Positions 1-7,447 of a stretch of DNA of 30,305 nucleotides are shown piece after piece (within the stretch, counting starts at the first letter, position 1; every line of letters starts with the position of its first letter). The position numbers were made by a program, and so were the translations under genes. Below the pieces are notes generated by a model. The model was not told where the DNA came from. It ran no database searches and was given only the letters and a program-made list of their open reading frames with translations. The DNA lies in contig CAYOYK010000026.1 in NCBI GenBank assembly GCA_964408185.1, positions 1-30,305 on the forward strand, given 5' to 3'. Source of the DNA: CAYOYK01 sp964408185 (GTDB lineage: Bacteria; Bacillota; Clostridia; Christensenellales; Aristaeellaceae).

Positions 1-351
1 GGAGCGTGGGTTGAAATTGTGTTGGCTTCCAATAGCGCTGTGGCGTCGTGGTCGCTCCCTTCGCGGGGAGCGTGGGTTGAAATGATACAGAGAGAGTATG
101 CCCGCTTACGCCAGACGGTCGCTCCCTTCGCGGGGAGCGTGGGTTGAAATTTTTATTGGCGCACAGCGGGACGATTGGCAGCGCGTCGCTCCCTTCGCGG
201 GGAGCGTGGGTTGAAATATGACCGTGCCTTGGCGCAATGGCAAGGGCTGCAGTCGCTCCCTTCGCGGGGAGCGTGGGTTGAAATATACACGTTGTCACAA
301 CTGAGGAAGAAAGGGCTGGCCGCTCCCTTCGCGGGGAGCGTGGGTTGAAAT
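1..351 (+). CRISPR. Type I-C-like CRISPR array, leader-distal end
   Basis: Six 33-nt repeats begin GTCGCTCCC and end GTGGGTTGAAAT. The first is cut by the window edge (1-17); the others are at 51-83, 118-150, 185-217, 252-284 and 319-351. The five spacers are 33 or 34 nt. Each repeat can fold CGCTCCC against GGGAGCG, and the GTCGC...TTGAAAT form is the classic type I-C repeat, whose crRNA keeps the TTGAAAT tail as 5' handle. The last repeat differs at its second base (C for T), as is usual at the old end of an array. Leader and type I-C cas genes are therefore expected to the left, outside the window. Type assignment rests on repeat sequence only. Confidence 0.95.
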
Positions 352-359
352 CAAAGAAT

Positions 360-389
360 GGCAGTCCTTGCAAGGGGCTGCCGGTTTTC
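360..389 (+). terminator. Possible terminator of the type I-C array transcript
   Basis: GGCAGTCCTT (360-369) can pair with AAGGGGCTGCC-side bases ending at 382 through about ten pairs, two of them G-T. GGTTTTC follows. It sits nine bases after the last repeat, where a pre-crRNA transcript should end. The U-run is short, so this is moderate evidence. Confidence 0.4.
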
Positions 390-482
390 TGCCCACGAGC
401 AACGGTAAGCGTATCTTTCGACCCATCTGCATCCCCTGATCGACAGCCGCGGCCCCTCATGAGATCCTGACATGGGCGCCGA

Positions 483-512
483 GGCTCTGCCACAGATCAC
501 GGCAGAGCCTTT
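483..512 (+). terminator. Perfect inverted repeat, possible terminator before the two-component operon
   Basis: GGCTCTGCC (483-491) and GGCAGAGCC (501-509) form a perfect 9-bp stem with a 9-nt loop, followed by only three T residues. It separates the CRISPR array from the response-regulator promoter and could block read-through. The stem core GGCTCTGC recurs in the terminator at the far end of the same operon (4816-4855). Confidence 0.45.
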
Positions 513-553
513 ACAACTCTGTTACACCCGCCGATTGCAAAACATGCTACAAT
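510..553 (+). promoter_or_regulatory. Promoter of the two-component operon with TTACA direct repeat
   Basis: An extended -10, TGCTACAAT (545-553), lies 32 bp before the response-regulator start. No good -35 hexamer is placed 17 bp upstream. Instead TTTACA (510-515) and GTTACA (521-526) stand 11 bp apart, one helical turn. Direct repeats of this type and spacing are how OmpR/PhoB-family regulators usually bind, and they sit at about -50 to -34 from the likely start. This suggests autoregulation by the regulator encoded downstream, which is inference. Confidence 0.55.
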
Positions 554-585
554 ACAAGCAGTATTCTCAATCAAGGAGGCTGCCT

Positions 586-1242
586 ATGGCGCGTGTCTTG
601 CTTGCGGACGACGAACCTGCCATTCGCTCCATGCTGGAAGCCCATCTGTCGATGGCGGGGCACGAATGCCTGATGGCGGAAAACGCCGCGCAAGCGCGAG
701 CGCTGCTGCAAACCGAGCCTGTGGAGATCGCGCTGCTGGACGTGATGATGCCCGGCGAGGATGGGTTTTCGCTGGCGGAGGCGTTCTTTCGGCGAAAGAT
801 ACCCGTGCTGTTTCTGACGGCGAAAACGGCGGTCGCGGATCGCGTGAAGGGCCTGCGGCTGGGCGCGGAGGATTACATTTTGAAGCCGTTCGAGCCTGCG
901 GAGCTGTTGGCGCGGATGGACGTGATCCTTCGCCGAACGGGCAAGGGCGTGTATTGCGACGGGGCACTGACGCTGGACGAAAACGCGCGAACGCTCACGC
1001 TGGACGGAGAAGCCGTACCACTTACGGCGCTTGAGTTTGATTTGCTGTCGGCGCTTGTCCGAAACGCCGATTGCGCGATGAGCCGCGAGGCGCTGCTTTC
1101 GCGCGTGTGGGGCTACGATTACGTCGGCGAAACGCGCACGGTGGACGTGCATGTGCAGCGCCTGCGCAGCAAAATCGGCGCGGAACGCATCGAAACCGTG
1201 TACAAGTACGGCTATCGCTACGTGCGGAAGGAGCTGCAATGA
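586..1242 (+). CDS. OmpR/PhoB-family response regulator
   Basis: A 218-residue DNA-binding response regulator. The receiver domain (about 1-115) has the acidic pair D8-D9, phospho-acceptor D52 in LLDVMMPGEDG, T78 and K100 in YILKPF. The C-terminal winged-helix domain (about 122-215) ends in the typical VDVHVQRLRSKI and YKYGYRYV stretches. An upstream in-frame ATG at 472 was rejected because AAGGAGG (573-579) sits correctly for ATG 586 and the family starts with a short strand before the acidic pair. The stop overlaps the kinase start as ATGA, so the two are translationally coupled. The kinase at 1239 is its evident partner. The target genes are not known; the two exported proteins downstream and its own promoter are the obvious candidates. 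Confidence 0.95.
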   Translation: MARVLLADDEPAIRSMLEAHLSMAGHECLMAENAAQARALLQTEPVEIALLDVMMPGEDGFSLAEAFFRRKIPVLFLTAKTAVADRVKGLRLGAEDYILKPFEPAELLARMDVILRRTGKGVYCDGALTLDENARTLTLDGEAVPLTALEFDLLSALVRNADCAMSREALLSRVWGYDYVGETRTVDVHVQRLRSKIGAERIETVYKYGYRYVRKELQ

Positions 1243-2663
1243 AACGACGGCTGACGCTGCTCATGATCGCGGTGTTCGTGCCCGTGCTGCTGAGCGTCGC
1301 CTACGCCATGAGCGAAAAGAGCTTTTCGCTCTCCATGGAGCGGGAGCAGCAGCGCGCGCAAATGACGGAGAGCTTCATTGCGGCGGATGTCAAAAAGGCG
1401 CTGGACGGGCTGAATTATTCCGCGCTGACCGAAGCAGCGCGGCAATATCGCAAGGCATATGCCGCACAGGGAATCGAGCTGATCTTTGCGTATAACGGGC
1501 TGCCTATCGGCGGCGCGGAGCTGCCCGACGGGCGCTATTCCGAGCTGCTCAACGGCAGCCGCTGCGCCATGCTGGACACGCTCAACGCGCCGCAGCGCTA
1601 TGCGATTGCCGAGCCGATCACCGCCAAAACAACGCTGCTGATGCTGCGCGACGTGAGCGACCTGTATGCCCTGCGCGACGAATTGCGCCATACCTACGCG
1701 CTGTACGCGGTTTTGGGCGCGGCGCTGGTGGCGCTGCTTTCGTATCTGATCGCGTGGCGGTTCGTCCGCCCCGTGCGAAGCCTGACGCGGGCGACGCGGC
1801 GGCTTGACGATACCGCCGCCGACCTGCCGCTTGCGCGAAAGGATGAGCTGGGCGCGCTGGCGCGTTCGTTTGCGCAGATGCAGGAGGCGGTGCGCGCGCG
1901 GGAAAACAGCCTGCGTGAGGAGGCCGCCAATCGTCAAGCCCTGCTGGATGCGCTGGCGCACGAGCTTCGCACGCCGCTTTGCGCGCTTTTGGGCGACGTG
2001 CGATTGCTGGAGCTGGACACGTTTCCGCCGGAAAAGCGCGCCGCCCTGCTGGACGAAATGGCGCACGAAATCAAGCGGCTTGCGGACATGGACGCGCAGC
2101 TGATGAAGCTGACGCGGCTTTCTCACGAGCCGATCGAGCGAAAGCCCGTGGCGGTGCTCGCTCTGCTTTCGCAAACCGCGAATCGGCTGCGAGCGCAGGC
2201 GGACGGCGTTGCCATTGTCGTGTCGGGCGACGGCAGCACGATCGACGGCGGCACAAGCAACGGCGGCACGGTCGATGGCGACGCGGAGCTGCTCTCGCTG
2301 CTCTGCGATAACCTGACCGTCAACGCCTTGCGCGCCTCTCACGCAGGGCAAACCGTGACGCTGACGGCGCTGCCCGACGGCTTCTCCGTTCACGACGACG
2401 GCGCGGGCATGACGCAGGAGCAGCTTGCCCACATTTTTGAGCCGTTTTATAAGGCGGATAAGGCGCGCGCGCGCAAGGCGGGCGGAGCGGGGCTGGGCTT
2501 GAGCCTGTGCAAGCGCATCGCCGAGCTGCACGGCGGTTCGGTCGCCTATGTCACCGCGCCGAGCGAAGGCACGACCGCAACCTTTACCACTTCGTTACAA
2601 CCTGTTGCGGACTCTGTTACATCAAACGCGGTATCCTGCGTTCAGGAGGTGGATCACCCATGA
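1239..2663 (+). CDS. Membrane sensor histidine kinase
   Basis: A 474-residue kinase paired with the preceding regulator. It has an N-terminal membrane segment (about 6-24), an extracytoplasmic sensor region of about 125 residues, a second membrane segment (about 153-174) and a HAMP linker (175-225). The dimerisation/phospho-acceptor helix has H241 in LAHELRTP. The ATP-binding domain has an N box (DNLTVNAL, about 358-364), a G1 box (DDGAGM) and a G2 box (GAGLGLSL). The start ATG overlaps the regulator stop. A short Gly/Thr-rich repeat (about 330-348) interrupts the start of the ATPase domain. Its stop again overlaps the next start (ATGA at 2660). The sensor region resembles no domain I can name, so the stimulus is unknown. 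Confidence 0.94.
   Translation: MKRRLTLLMIAVFVPVLLSVAYAMSEKSFSLSMEREQQRAQMTESFIAADVKKALDGLNYSALTEAARQYRKAYAAQGIELIFAYNGLPIGGAELPDGRYSELLNGSRCAMLDTLNAPQRYAIAEPITAKTTLLMLRDVSDLYALRDELRHTYALYAVLGAALVALLSYLIAWRFVRPVRSLTRATRRLDDTAADLPLARKDELGALARSFAQMQEAVRARENSLREEAANRQALLDALAHELRTPLCALLGDVRLLELDTFPPEKRAALLDEMAHEIKRLADMDAQLMKLTRLSHEPIERKPVAVLALLSQTANRLRAQADGVAIVVSGDGSTIDGGTSNGGTVDGDAELLSLLCDNLTVNALRASHAGQTVTLTALPDGFSVHDDGAGMTQEQLAHIFEPFYKADKARARKAGGAGLGLSLCKRIAELHGGSVAYVTAPSEGTTATFTTSLQPVADSVTSNAVSCVQEVDHP
2594..2621 (+). promoter_or_regulatory. Second cluster of TTACA-type repeats at the end of the kinase gene
   Basis: GTTACA (2594-2599), GTTGCG (2604-2609) and GTTACA (2616-2621) lie about one helical turn apart, 39-66 bp before the exported-protein start. 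The motif matches the repeat pair at 510-526. I could not place a convincing -10 at the matching distance; TATCCT at 2632-2637 is closer to the repeats than at the first site. It is within kinase coding sequence, so it may be coincidental. Confidence 0.3.
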
Positions 2664-3982
2664 AATCAACCAAGGTTCTGGCAATCCTCATCATGCTGAC
2701 GCTGCCGATGGCGGCGAGCGCCGAGAACGTCGTGGTACCGTTGCCGACGGCGGAGCCGCAGGTGCAAATCCACGTAACGCAGACGGACGAATACACCATC
2801 GACTTGGAAAGCTACTTTAACGGCGACATGGAGGGCAACCCCGTCGCGCAGTACGACGCGGACGGCAACTGCGTCGGCTCCGTCAACTGGGAGCAGTATC
2901 CCAGCCTGAACAAAGCGGAACGTGCGCGTGTGCCCGATTTGCTGGCACGCTACGCCAACGGCGAGCGTCCTCAAGCAAACGTGCTGGACAAGACGGAGAA
3001 CGTCGTTGTCGCGGTGTATGCGCTCGACCCCGCGCAGTATCAGGGCGAGAACGTGTTCGTGCTGATTCCCGGCCGCGAGCTGACCGACGAGGAGCTGCTG
3101 GAGATCATCGACGGCTACGCACAGCTTGGGCTGACCTTCGATGCGGACGGGTTCAGCTGGCGCAACTGCATGCGCGGCGGCGGTATCGAATGCACACGCG
3201 GCTGGGCGGGCGACGAAAGCGAGCGGTATCAGACGATTGCCGAGCTGTATCGCCGGCAGGGACTGCGCCCCGAAACGCCCTTCACGAGCAGTCCGAGCGA
3301 CGACGGCATGGGCGAGGTGACGCTGAACGCGGACGAGTATTCCGGACTGGACAGCTATCGTTTTTGGCCTGCGCGCCGCATGACGGACAATGAGCTGTTG
3401 CAGGTTGCGTCTGTTTGGCAGAAAATCGACGCGGAAGCAGGCGACTACAATGCAAACGAACAGCTGGCACGGCGGCAGTTGAGCAAGCTGCTGGGTGCGC
3501 CTCTTGCGCTGGAACTCGGTTATGAGGATTTCTGCAACGCTAATCAATCTAACGTATACAACGAGGACTTGCCCGTATACAATTCGCAGTTCAACGCGCC
3601 CGACGGTACGTATTACTTTGTGCTGATCGACACAGCCGACGGCACGCTCTACAACGCAACGGCCTATTGCAAGATGGAGCAATACGCATATAGCGACCTG
3701 CATCTTGACCCGTTTGACGAGCGCTGGCTTGAACTGGCGCGTCAATACATCGCGGCGATGCGCACGGACGGTATGCCAATTGCGACCCTCGAATCCCACG
3801 GTGAAATCGATATTCAATACGGCGGCTACGGCGTGAAGGTGCTTGCCGTGATGGAGGATGGCAGCAGCTACGAGCTGAGTATTCTGTTCCAAAACGACGC
3901 ATTGTATAGCGTTGAGTATCGCAGGAAGGCAGTCACGCAGGAGCAGATTGCCAACTACTATGGCGAATGCTATAACCGCTAA
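2660..3982 (+). CDS. Exported protein of unknown function
   Basis: A 440-residue protein that I do not recognise. A signal peptide (about 1-21: charged MKSTK, hydrophobic core, AASA then EN) predicts export with signal peptidase I cleavage; there is no lipobox cysteine. The mature part is acidic, rich in Tyr, Asn and Asp, and lacks further membrane segments. Short paired motifs recur (TDEELLEII and TDNELLQVA, each after an R residue), suggesting two related domains of about 130 residues. The C-terminal 100 residues look like a beta-rich domain. The start is set by AGGAGGTG (2644-2651) and the ATGA overlap with the kinase stop. Co-translation with a sensor kinase suggests a sensor accessory protein or a regulated envelope protein. 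Confidence 0.85.
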   Translation: MKSTKVLAILIMLTLPMAASAENVVVPLPTAEPQVQIHVTQTDEYTIDLESYFNGDMEGNPVAQYDADGNCVGSVNWEQYPSLNKAERARVPDLLARYANGERPQANVLDKTENVVVAVYALDPAQYQGENVFVLIPGRELTDEELLEIIDGYAQLGLTFDADGFSWRNCMRGGGIECTRGWAGDESERYQTIAELYRRQGLRPETPFTSSPSDDGMGEVTLNADEYSGLDSYRFWPARRMTDNELLQVASVWQKIDAEAGDYNANEQLARRQLSKLLGAPLALELGYEDFCNANQSNVYNEDLPVYNSQFNAPDGTYYFVLIDTADGTLYNATAYCKMEQYAYSDLHLDPFDERWLELARQYIAAMRTDGMPIATLESHGEIDIQYGGYGVKVLAVMEDGSSYELSILFQNDALYSVEYRRKAVTQEQIANYYGECYNR

Positions 3983-3994
3983 GGAGGGCTGAAC

Positions 3995-4804
3995 ATGAAA
4001 CGATGGATTCTAACCATTCTTGCGCTGTGCCTGCTTTGCGGCGCGGCGTGTGCCGAAACGGAATATGAGGTGCTGCCTGCGGATGTCAACATGGATGTGC
4101 TGCTGACTGTTGCCTTTGGGGATAAAGCCGATCAGGCGGTATTGGAAAATCGCGAGAACGGCGGCGTATTTTATGACTTGCCAAACTCCGACGGAGCGCC
4201 CTTTTGCGGAGCGCAGCACGACACGACTATACAGACGAGGGTGAGCATCTACACGCAAGCCTTTGCGGACGCCGCGCACGAGCCGAGCCTGTATGACAAC
4301 GTTGTGCCGTCCGGCATTGCCGCCTGCAAGCTGACCCGTGAGGAAGCCGTGGCGCAAACCGAGGCTTTAGCGGCAACATTATGCTTGGGCGAACACACGC
4401 TGCAATGCGTAACCGCCTACGGACAGCTGGGTTTTGCCACGCCGGAATACAAGGTGAGCCTGCTGCAAACGTGGAACGGCAAGCCCGTGTACTGGTCGGC
4501 AAGCTCTCAAAACGTCGGCGTAAACGAGATCTCCATGCTAAGCAACCGCGTGAGCTTTGTGTGGGACGATACGGGGTTGGTTGAGGTGGACGGCAACTGG
4601 TGCCGCTTCGTCCCGACGGGCGACGACCGTCCGCTGATCGACGAAACGACGGCGGTCAACGCGCTCGTCGCGCTCGGAGAATCGCCCGCGCAGTTGGAAA
4701 GCTGCTACCTGATGCAGTTCGACGGCCAATCCGCCACCGCGACGCCTGCGTATCGCTACCAAAACCGCTTTGTCAACGCGTTCACGGGCGAAGTGATGCA
4801 ATAA
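3995..4804 (+). CDS. Second exported protein of unknown function
   Basis: A 269-residue protein with a signal peptide (about 1-20, ending in GAACA before ETEY). The cysteines in this region do not fit a standard lipobox. AAGGAGGG (3981-3988) sets the start, 12 bp after the preceding stop. The mature protein has no membrane segments. Its C-terminal stretch, including ATPAYRYQ and FVNAFTGEV, resembles the beta-rich end of PepSY/YycI-like accessory proteins that work beside sensor kinases, but this is only a visual resemblance and no family is assigned. It is the last gene of the operon; a strong terminator begins 11 bp after the stop. Confidence 0.85.
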   Translation: MKRWILTILALCLLCGAACAETEYEVLPADVNMDVLLTVAFGDKADQAVLENRENGGVFYDLPNSDGAPFCGAQHDTTIQTRVSIYTQAFADAAHEPSLYDNVVPSGIAACKLTREEAVAQTEALAATLCLGEHTLQCVTAYGQLGFATPEYKVSLLQTWNGKPVYWSASSQNVGVNEISMLSNRVSFVWDDTGLVEVDGNWCRFVPTGDDRPLIDETTAVNALVALGESPAQLESCYLMQFDGQSATATPAYRYQNRFVNAFTGEVMQ

Positions 4805-4815
4805 AGCTCAACCGC

Positions 4816-4855
4816 AAAAGCGGCTCTGCATTCGCCGTGCAGAGCCGCTTTTTTT
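4816..4855 (+). terminator. Strong rho-independent terminator after the two-component operon
   Basis: AAAAGCGGCTCTGCA (4816-4830) pairs with TGCAGAGCCGCTTTT (4838-4852) around a 7-nt loop, and the T-run continues to 4855. On the minus strand the same stem is followed by four T residues, so it may also end transcription of the convergent operon that stops at 5008. Confidence 0.93.
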
Positions 4856-5007
4856 GAGGAGGAGCCGTACCGCAGAAAGGATCGTTCGGCGGACGGATTC
4901 CTTCATTGCGTTGGGACATATCTGGAGTCCCAGCACAACGAGCGTCCGCATCCGACAGGGCGTTCTCCTTCGGGCGTTCCTCGCGCCGCGCCCCTCGGCC
5001 CGTACCA

Positions 5008-5559
5008 TCAGCCGTTCTCTCGCGCCCCAAACAGCACCATGCCAAAGTAGGTCACGGTGTTTTGGCCGTTGATGTACCGGAGCGGCGTATCCTTGACGGT
5101 GTTGTACACGTCCACGCCGCAGCCCTCCATGGAGGGCAGGGCAAGCTCCGGGTGGCGGCAGGGCTGATCCTCGCGCTTGGCGCAGGTCTCACACAGGCGG
5201 CAGCCGCCGCAGGTCAGGTGCAGCGTTTTTTCGCCCGCCGGCAGCCGCTTTTGGATGCGCTGGCTCAGCTGCGCATGCGCGCGACCCGCGGCAAACATGC
5301 CCTCGATATCAAAGCTGTCCTCGATGGTCGCGATGCTCTGGTACAGCAGCGCGCGGGGAAACAGACGCACCCGCGCCATCAGCGCTTCCACATCGCCGAT
5401 ATCGGGCGGGCACATCCAGCACCTGCCATAATTGCCGCACCCGTTGCCCTCGCAGATTCCGCGAAACATCGCGGACAGTACGATCTGCTCCTGCCCGATG
5501 AGCGTCGCCTTCGCCGCGCCGCAGGAAAGCGCAAGGTCGATTCTCTCTTGGTCGGTCAT
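5008..5559 (-). CDS. DUF2284-type cysteine-rich metal-binding protein
   Basis: A 183-residue soluble protein matching the DUF2284 pattern. A first cysteine group, C36, C41, C47 and C50, is followed by PPDIG. A second ferredoxin-like group has C117, C120, C123, C126 and C134. The cysteine spacing suggests one or more iron-sulfur clusters. Members often sit beside UroD-fold methyltransferases and corrinoid proteins, as here, and might help keep the corrinoid in its active Co(I) state, but no role is proved. An ATG 39 bases further upstream is possible; the ATG at 5559 is preferred because GGAAGGGA lies 6-7 bases before it. It follows the methyltransferase gene by 59 bp and probably shares its transcript. 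Confidence 0.82.
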   Translation of the reverse strand: MTDQERIDLALSCGAAKATLIGQEQIVLSAMFRGICEGNGCGNYGRCWMCPPDIGDVEALMARVRLFPRALLYQSIATIEDSFDIEGMFAAGRAHAQLSQRIQKRLPAGEKTLHLTCGGCRLCETCAKREDQPCRHPELALPSMEGCGVDVYNTVKDTPLRYINGQNTVTYFGMVLFGARENG

Positions 5560-5618
5560 GGTTCGTCCCTTCCGCCGCCTGCGCGGCGCGTCATGCACGC
5601 GGCTGCCCCACGGCGGCG

Positions 5619-6662
5619 CTATTTGTGATACGCCCCGTAGGTCTTGGCGATATCGATCATGCGCCGCGCGCGGTCAAAGCTCGCGTTGGCGGAATACTCG
5701 CAGCCCGTGGCGAGCAGAAAGCCGCCGCCCTTCGCCATCGCGTCGATCTGGTCGCGGCATTGCCTATCCCATTCCTCGTCCGTGCCGATGACGGCGCTCG
5801 CGGGCGTTACCGCGCCGATGAGCGCGACCCTGTCGCCGTACTTGCGCTTGCACTCCGCAAAATCGGCGCAGTCGTCCGGCGGATACAGGAAGGAAATCGC
5901 CGTCGGCTCGATCGCCTCGATCTGCGCGTCAAAGTAGATCCGCTGGCCGCAGTTGTGGATCATGTTCATGCAGCCATGGTCGCGCACCCCCTGCGCCAAG
6001 CGGCGCATCGGCCCGGCCTCCATGTCCTTCCACATGTCCTTGCTCATGATGGAGCCGCTGGCAAAGAGCGTATCCCACATAATCGCGTCCACGCCCGTAT
6101 CGCAAAGCGCGGCGGCGTAGTCCGCCAAGGTATCCGCCACGGCGCTTATGGCCGCCTTTACCGCGTCGGGGTCGTCGTACAAATCCATGTACAGTTCCTG
6201 CTGATTGCGCAGCATCGACAGCACGCCCATCGGGCCGAACACAAAGGCGATAATCGGCAGCTTGCCTTTTTTCTCCGCGACCAGCCTTTTGCACACGTCG
6301 ATGTGCATCATCATGCGCTTGCTGCTGCGGTAATCCACCTTTTGGATAGCGGCGTAGCCCTCGATGTCCCGCACGACGCTTTGGCTGTAATCGGGATGCG
6401 CGGCCTCGTTTTCGGGGAAGATCAGCTTTTGTCCCCACGCGTCGCACTCCACGGAGAGGTCGATCAGCGTGACCAGACAATCGAGGTCAAAGTCCTCGGC
6501 GGTCTTGAGAAAGCCCGCCGCGCAAAGCTCCGCGTCGGTTGCCCAGCCGCGGTAGCTCGCGCCGACCAGCCTGCGGCTGATGCCGCTCAAAATCGGGTAG
6601 ACCGGCACGCGGTCCGGTTCCTTGTGGCTCAGCGCCGTTACCACGCGCTCGTAGGAGTTCAT
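5619..6662 (-). CDS. UroD-family corrinoid-dependent methyltransferase (MtaA/CmuA-like)
   Basis: A 347-residue protein of the uroporphyrinogen decarboxylase fold, in the branch that transfers methyl groups rather than decarboxylates haem precursors. H236-x-C238 in IHNCGQ and C321 in ATGCEYS form the H-x-C...C zinc site of MtaA/MtbA-type methyltransferases, which activates a thiol or other acceptor. The N-terminus (NSYERVVTALSHKEPDRVPV) is typical for the family. The likely reaction is methyl transfer to or from the corrinoid protein encoded 73 bp upstream. AGGAAACGAGC precedes the ATG. The methyl donor cannot be read from sequence. No haem-biosynthesis genes are nearby, which supports the methyltransferase reading over true HemE. 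Confidence 0.9.
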   Translation of the reverse strand: MNSYERVVTALSHKEPDRVPVYPILSGISRRLVGASYRGWATDAELCAAGFLKTAEDFDLDCLVTLIDLSVECDAWGQKLIFPENEAAHPDYSQSVVRDIEGYAAIQKVDYRSSKRMMMHIDVCKRLVAEKKGKLPIIAFVFGPMGVLSMLRNQQELYMDLYDDPDAVKAAISAVADTLADYAAALCDTGVDAIMWDTLFASGSIMSKDMWKDMEAGPMRRLAQGVRDHGCMNMIHNCGQRIYFDAQIEAIEPTAISFLYPPDDCADFAECKRKYGDRVALIGAVTPASAVIGTDEEWDRQCRDQIDAMAKGGGFLLATGCEYSANASFDRARRMIDIAKTYGAYHK

Positions 6663-6735
6663 GCTCGTTTCCTGCCCTTCCCAAAGTCAAATCGTTCCAT
6701 GCGCGGCGGGGCTGCCCGCCGCCTCGGCGCTTGCC

Positions 6736-7371
6736 TTACGCGGCGCAAAACTGCGCGGCCACGTCCGCGGCGGTTGCGGCGTCTGGCGTGTACGCGTCCG
6801 CGCCGATCTGCTTGGCAAACGCCTCCGTCACGGGAGCGCCGCCCACCATGATCTTGACGGTATCGCGGATGCCCGCGTCCTTGGCGGCCTTGACCACGTC
6901 CTCCATCACGCCCATGGTGGTGGTCAGCAGCGCCGAGCAGCAGATGATCTGGCAATGCTGCTCCTTGGCGGTCTGCACAAAGGCTTCGGGCGCAACGTCC
7001 GTGCCAAGATCGACCACCTCAAGCCCCTTGCCCTCCAGCATCATCTTGACAAGGTTCTTGCCGATATCGTGCAGATCGCCCTTGACCGTGCCGATGCACA
7101 CCCTGCCGGTCGCCTTTACGCCGTCGGCCGCCAGCAGGGGCTTGAGCAGCGCCGCGCCCTGATTCATCGCGCGGGCGGCAACGAGCACCTCCGGCACAAA
7201 CACCTCGTTGTTCTTGAATTTTTCGCCGATCACGCTCATGCCGCTGAGCAGCCCTTCTTCGAGGATCCTCTGCGCGGGAACGCCCTCGTCGATCGCCTGC
7301 TGCACCAGATTCTTTACATCCTTGGCCTTGCCCTTTTGCAATAGCTCCGAGATTTGCCGCAATAATTCCAT
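6736..7371 (-). CDS. Corrinoid (B12-binding) methyl-carrier protein, MtbC/MttC-like
   Basis: A 211-residue corrinoid protein. The N-terminal helical cap domain spans about 1-85 (GMSVIGEKFKNNEVFVPEVL is the usual signature). The C-terminal Rossmann-like B12 domain carries D99-L-H101-D-I-G104, whose histidine is the lower cobalt ligand, and later the GGAPVT loop. The protein carries a methyl group on cobalt between two methyltransferases. GGAGGAAACC precedes the ATG, and the divergent promoter region with TATAAT at 7424-7419 is about 50 bp upstream. It is first in the operon with the UroD-type methyltransferase and the DUF2284 protein. No MttB- or MtaB-type substrate methyltransferase is in the window. 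Confidence 0.95.
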   Translation of the reverse strand: MELLRQISELLQKGKAKDVKNLVQQAIDEGVPAQRILEEGLLSGMSVIGEKFKNNEVFVPEVLVAARAMNQGAALLKPLLAADGVKATGRVCIGTVKGDLHDIGKNLVKMMLEGKGLEVVDLGTDVAPEAFVQTAKEQHCQIICCSALLTTTMGVMEDVVKAAKDAGIRDTVKIMVGGAPVTEAFAKQIGADAYTPDAATAADVAAQFCAA

Positions 7372-7397
7372 GGCTGGTTTCCTCCGTTATTTTCTCC

Positions 7398-7426
7398 TTG
7401 CGCGGATGGTATGAATTGATTATACT
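7398..7426 (+). promoter_or_regulatory. Promoter for the PocR/AraC regulator
   Basis: TTGCGC (7398-7403), a 17-bp spacer and TATACT (7421-7426) read toward the regulator. The -10 overlaps the -10 of the opposite promoter (7419-7424), so the two cannot easily be used at the same time. The tandem ATTGTCCG sites lie just downstream of the expected start, a position suited to self-repression. The -35 is weak. Confidence 0.5.
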
Positions 7427-7447
7427 GAACGAGAAATCATATTGATT
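7419..7447 (-). promoter_or_regulatory. Promoter for the corrinoid methyltransferase operon
   Basis: On the minus strand a perfect TATAAT (7424-7419) precedes the corrinoid-protein ATG by about 47 bp. The matching -35 position (7447-7442, AATCAA) is poor and touches the first ATTGTCCG element. A perfect -10 with a poor -35 beside regulator sites is the usual form of an activator-dependent promoter. Confidence 0.6.

Noticed and set aside
2644..2659. AGGAGGTGGATCACCC resembling the 3' end of 16S rRNA and its complement
   Set aside because: It is not an rRNA fragment: it is a strong Shine-Dalgarno sequence, and the GGATCACC part is not continued by rRNA sequence.
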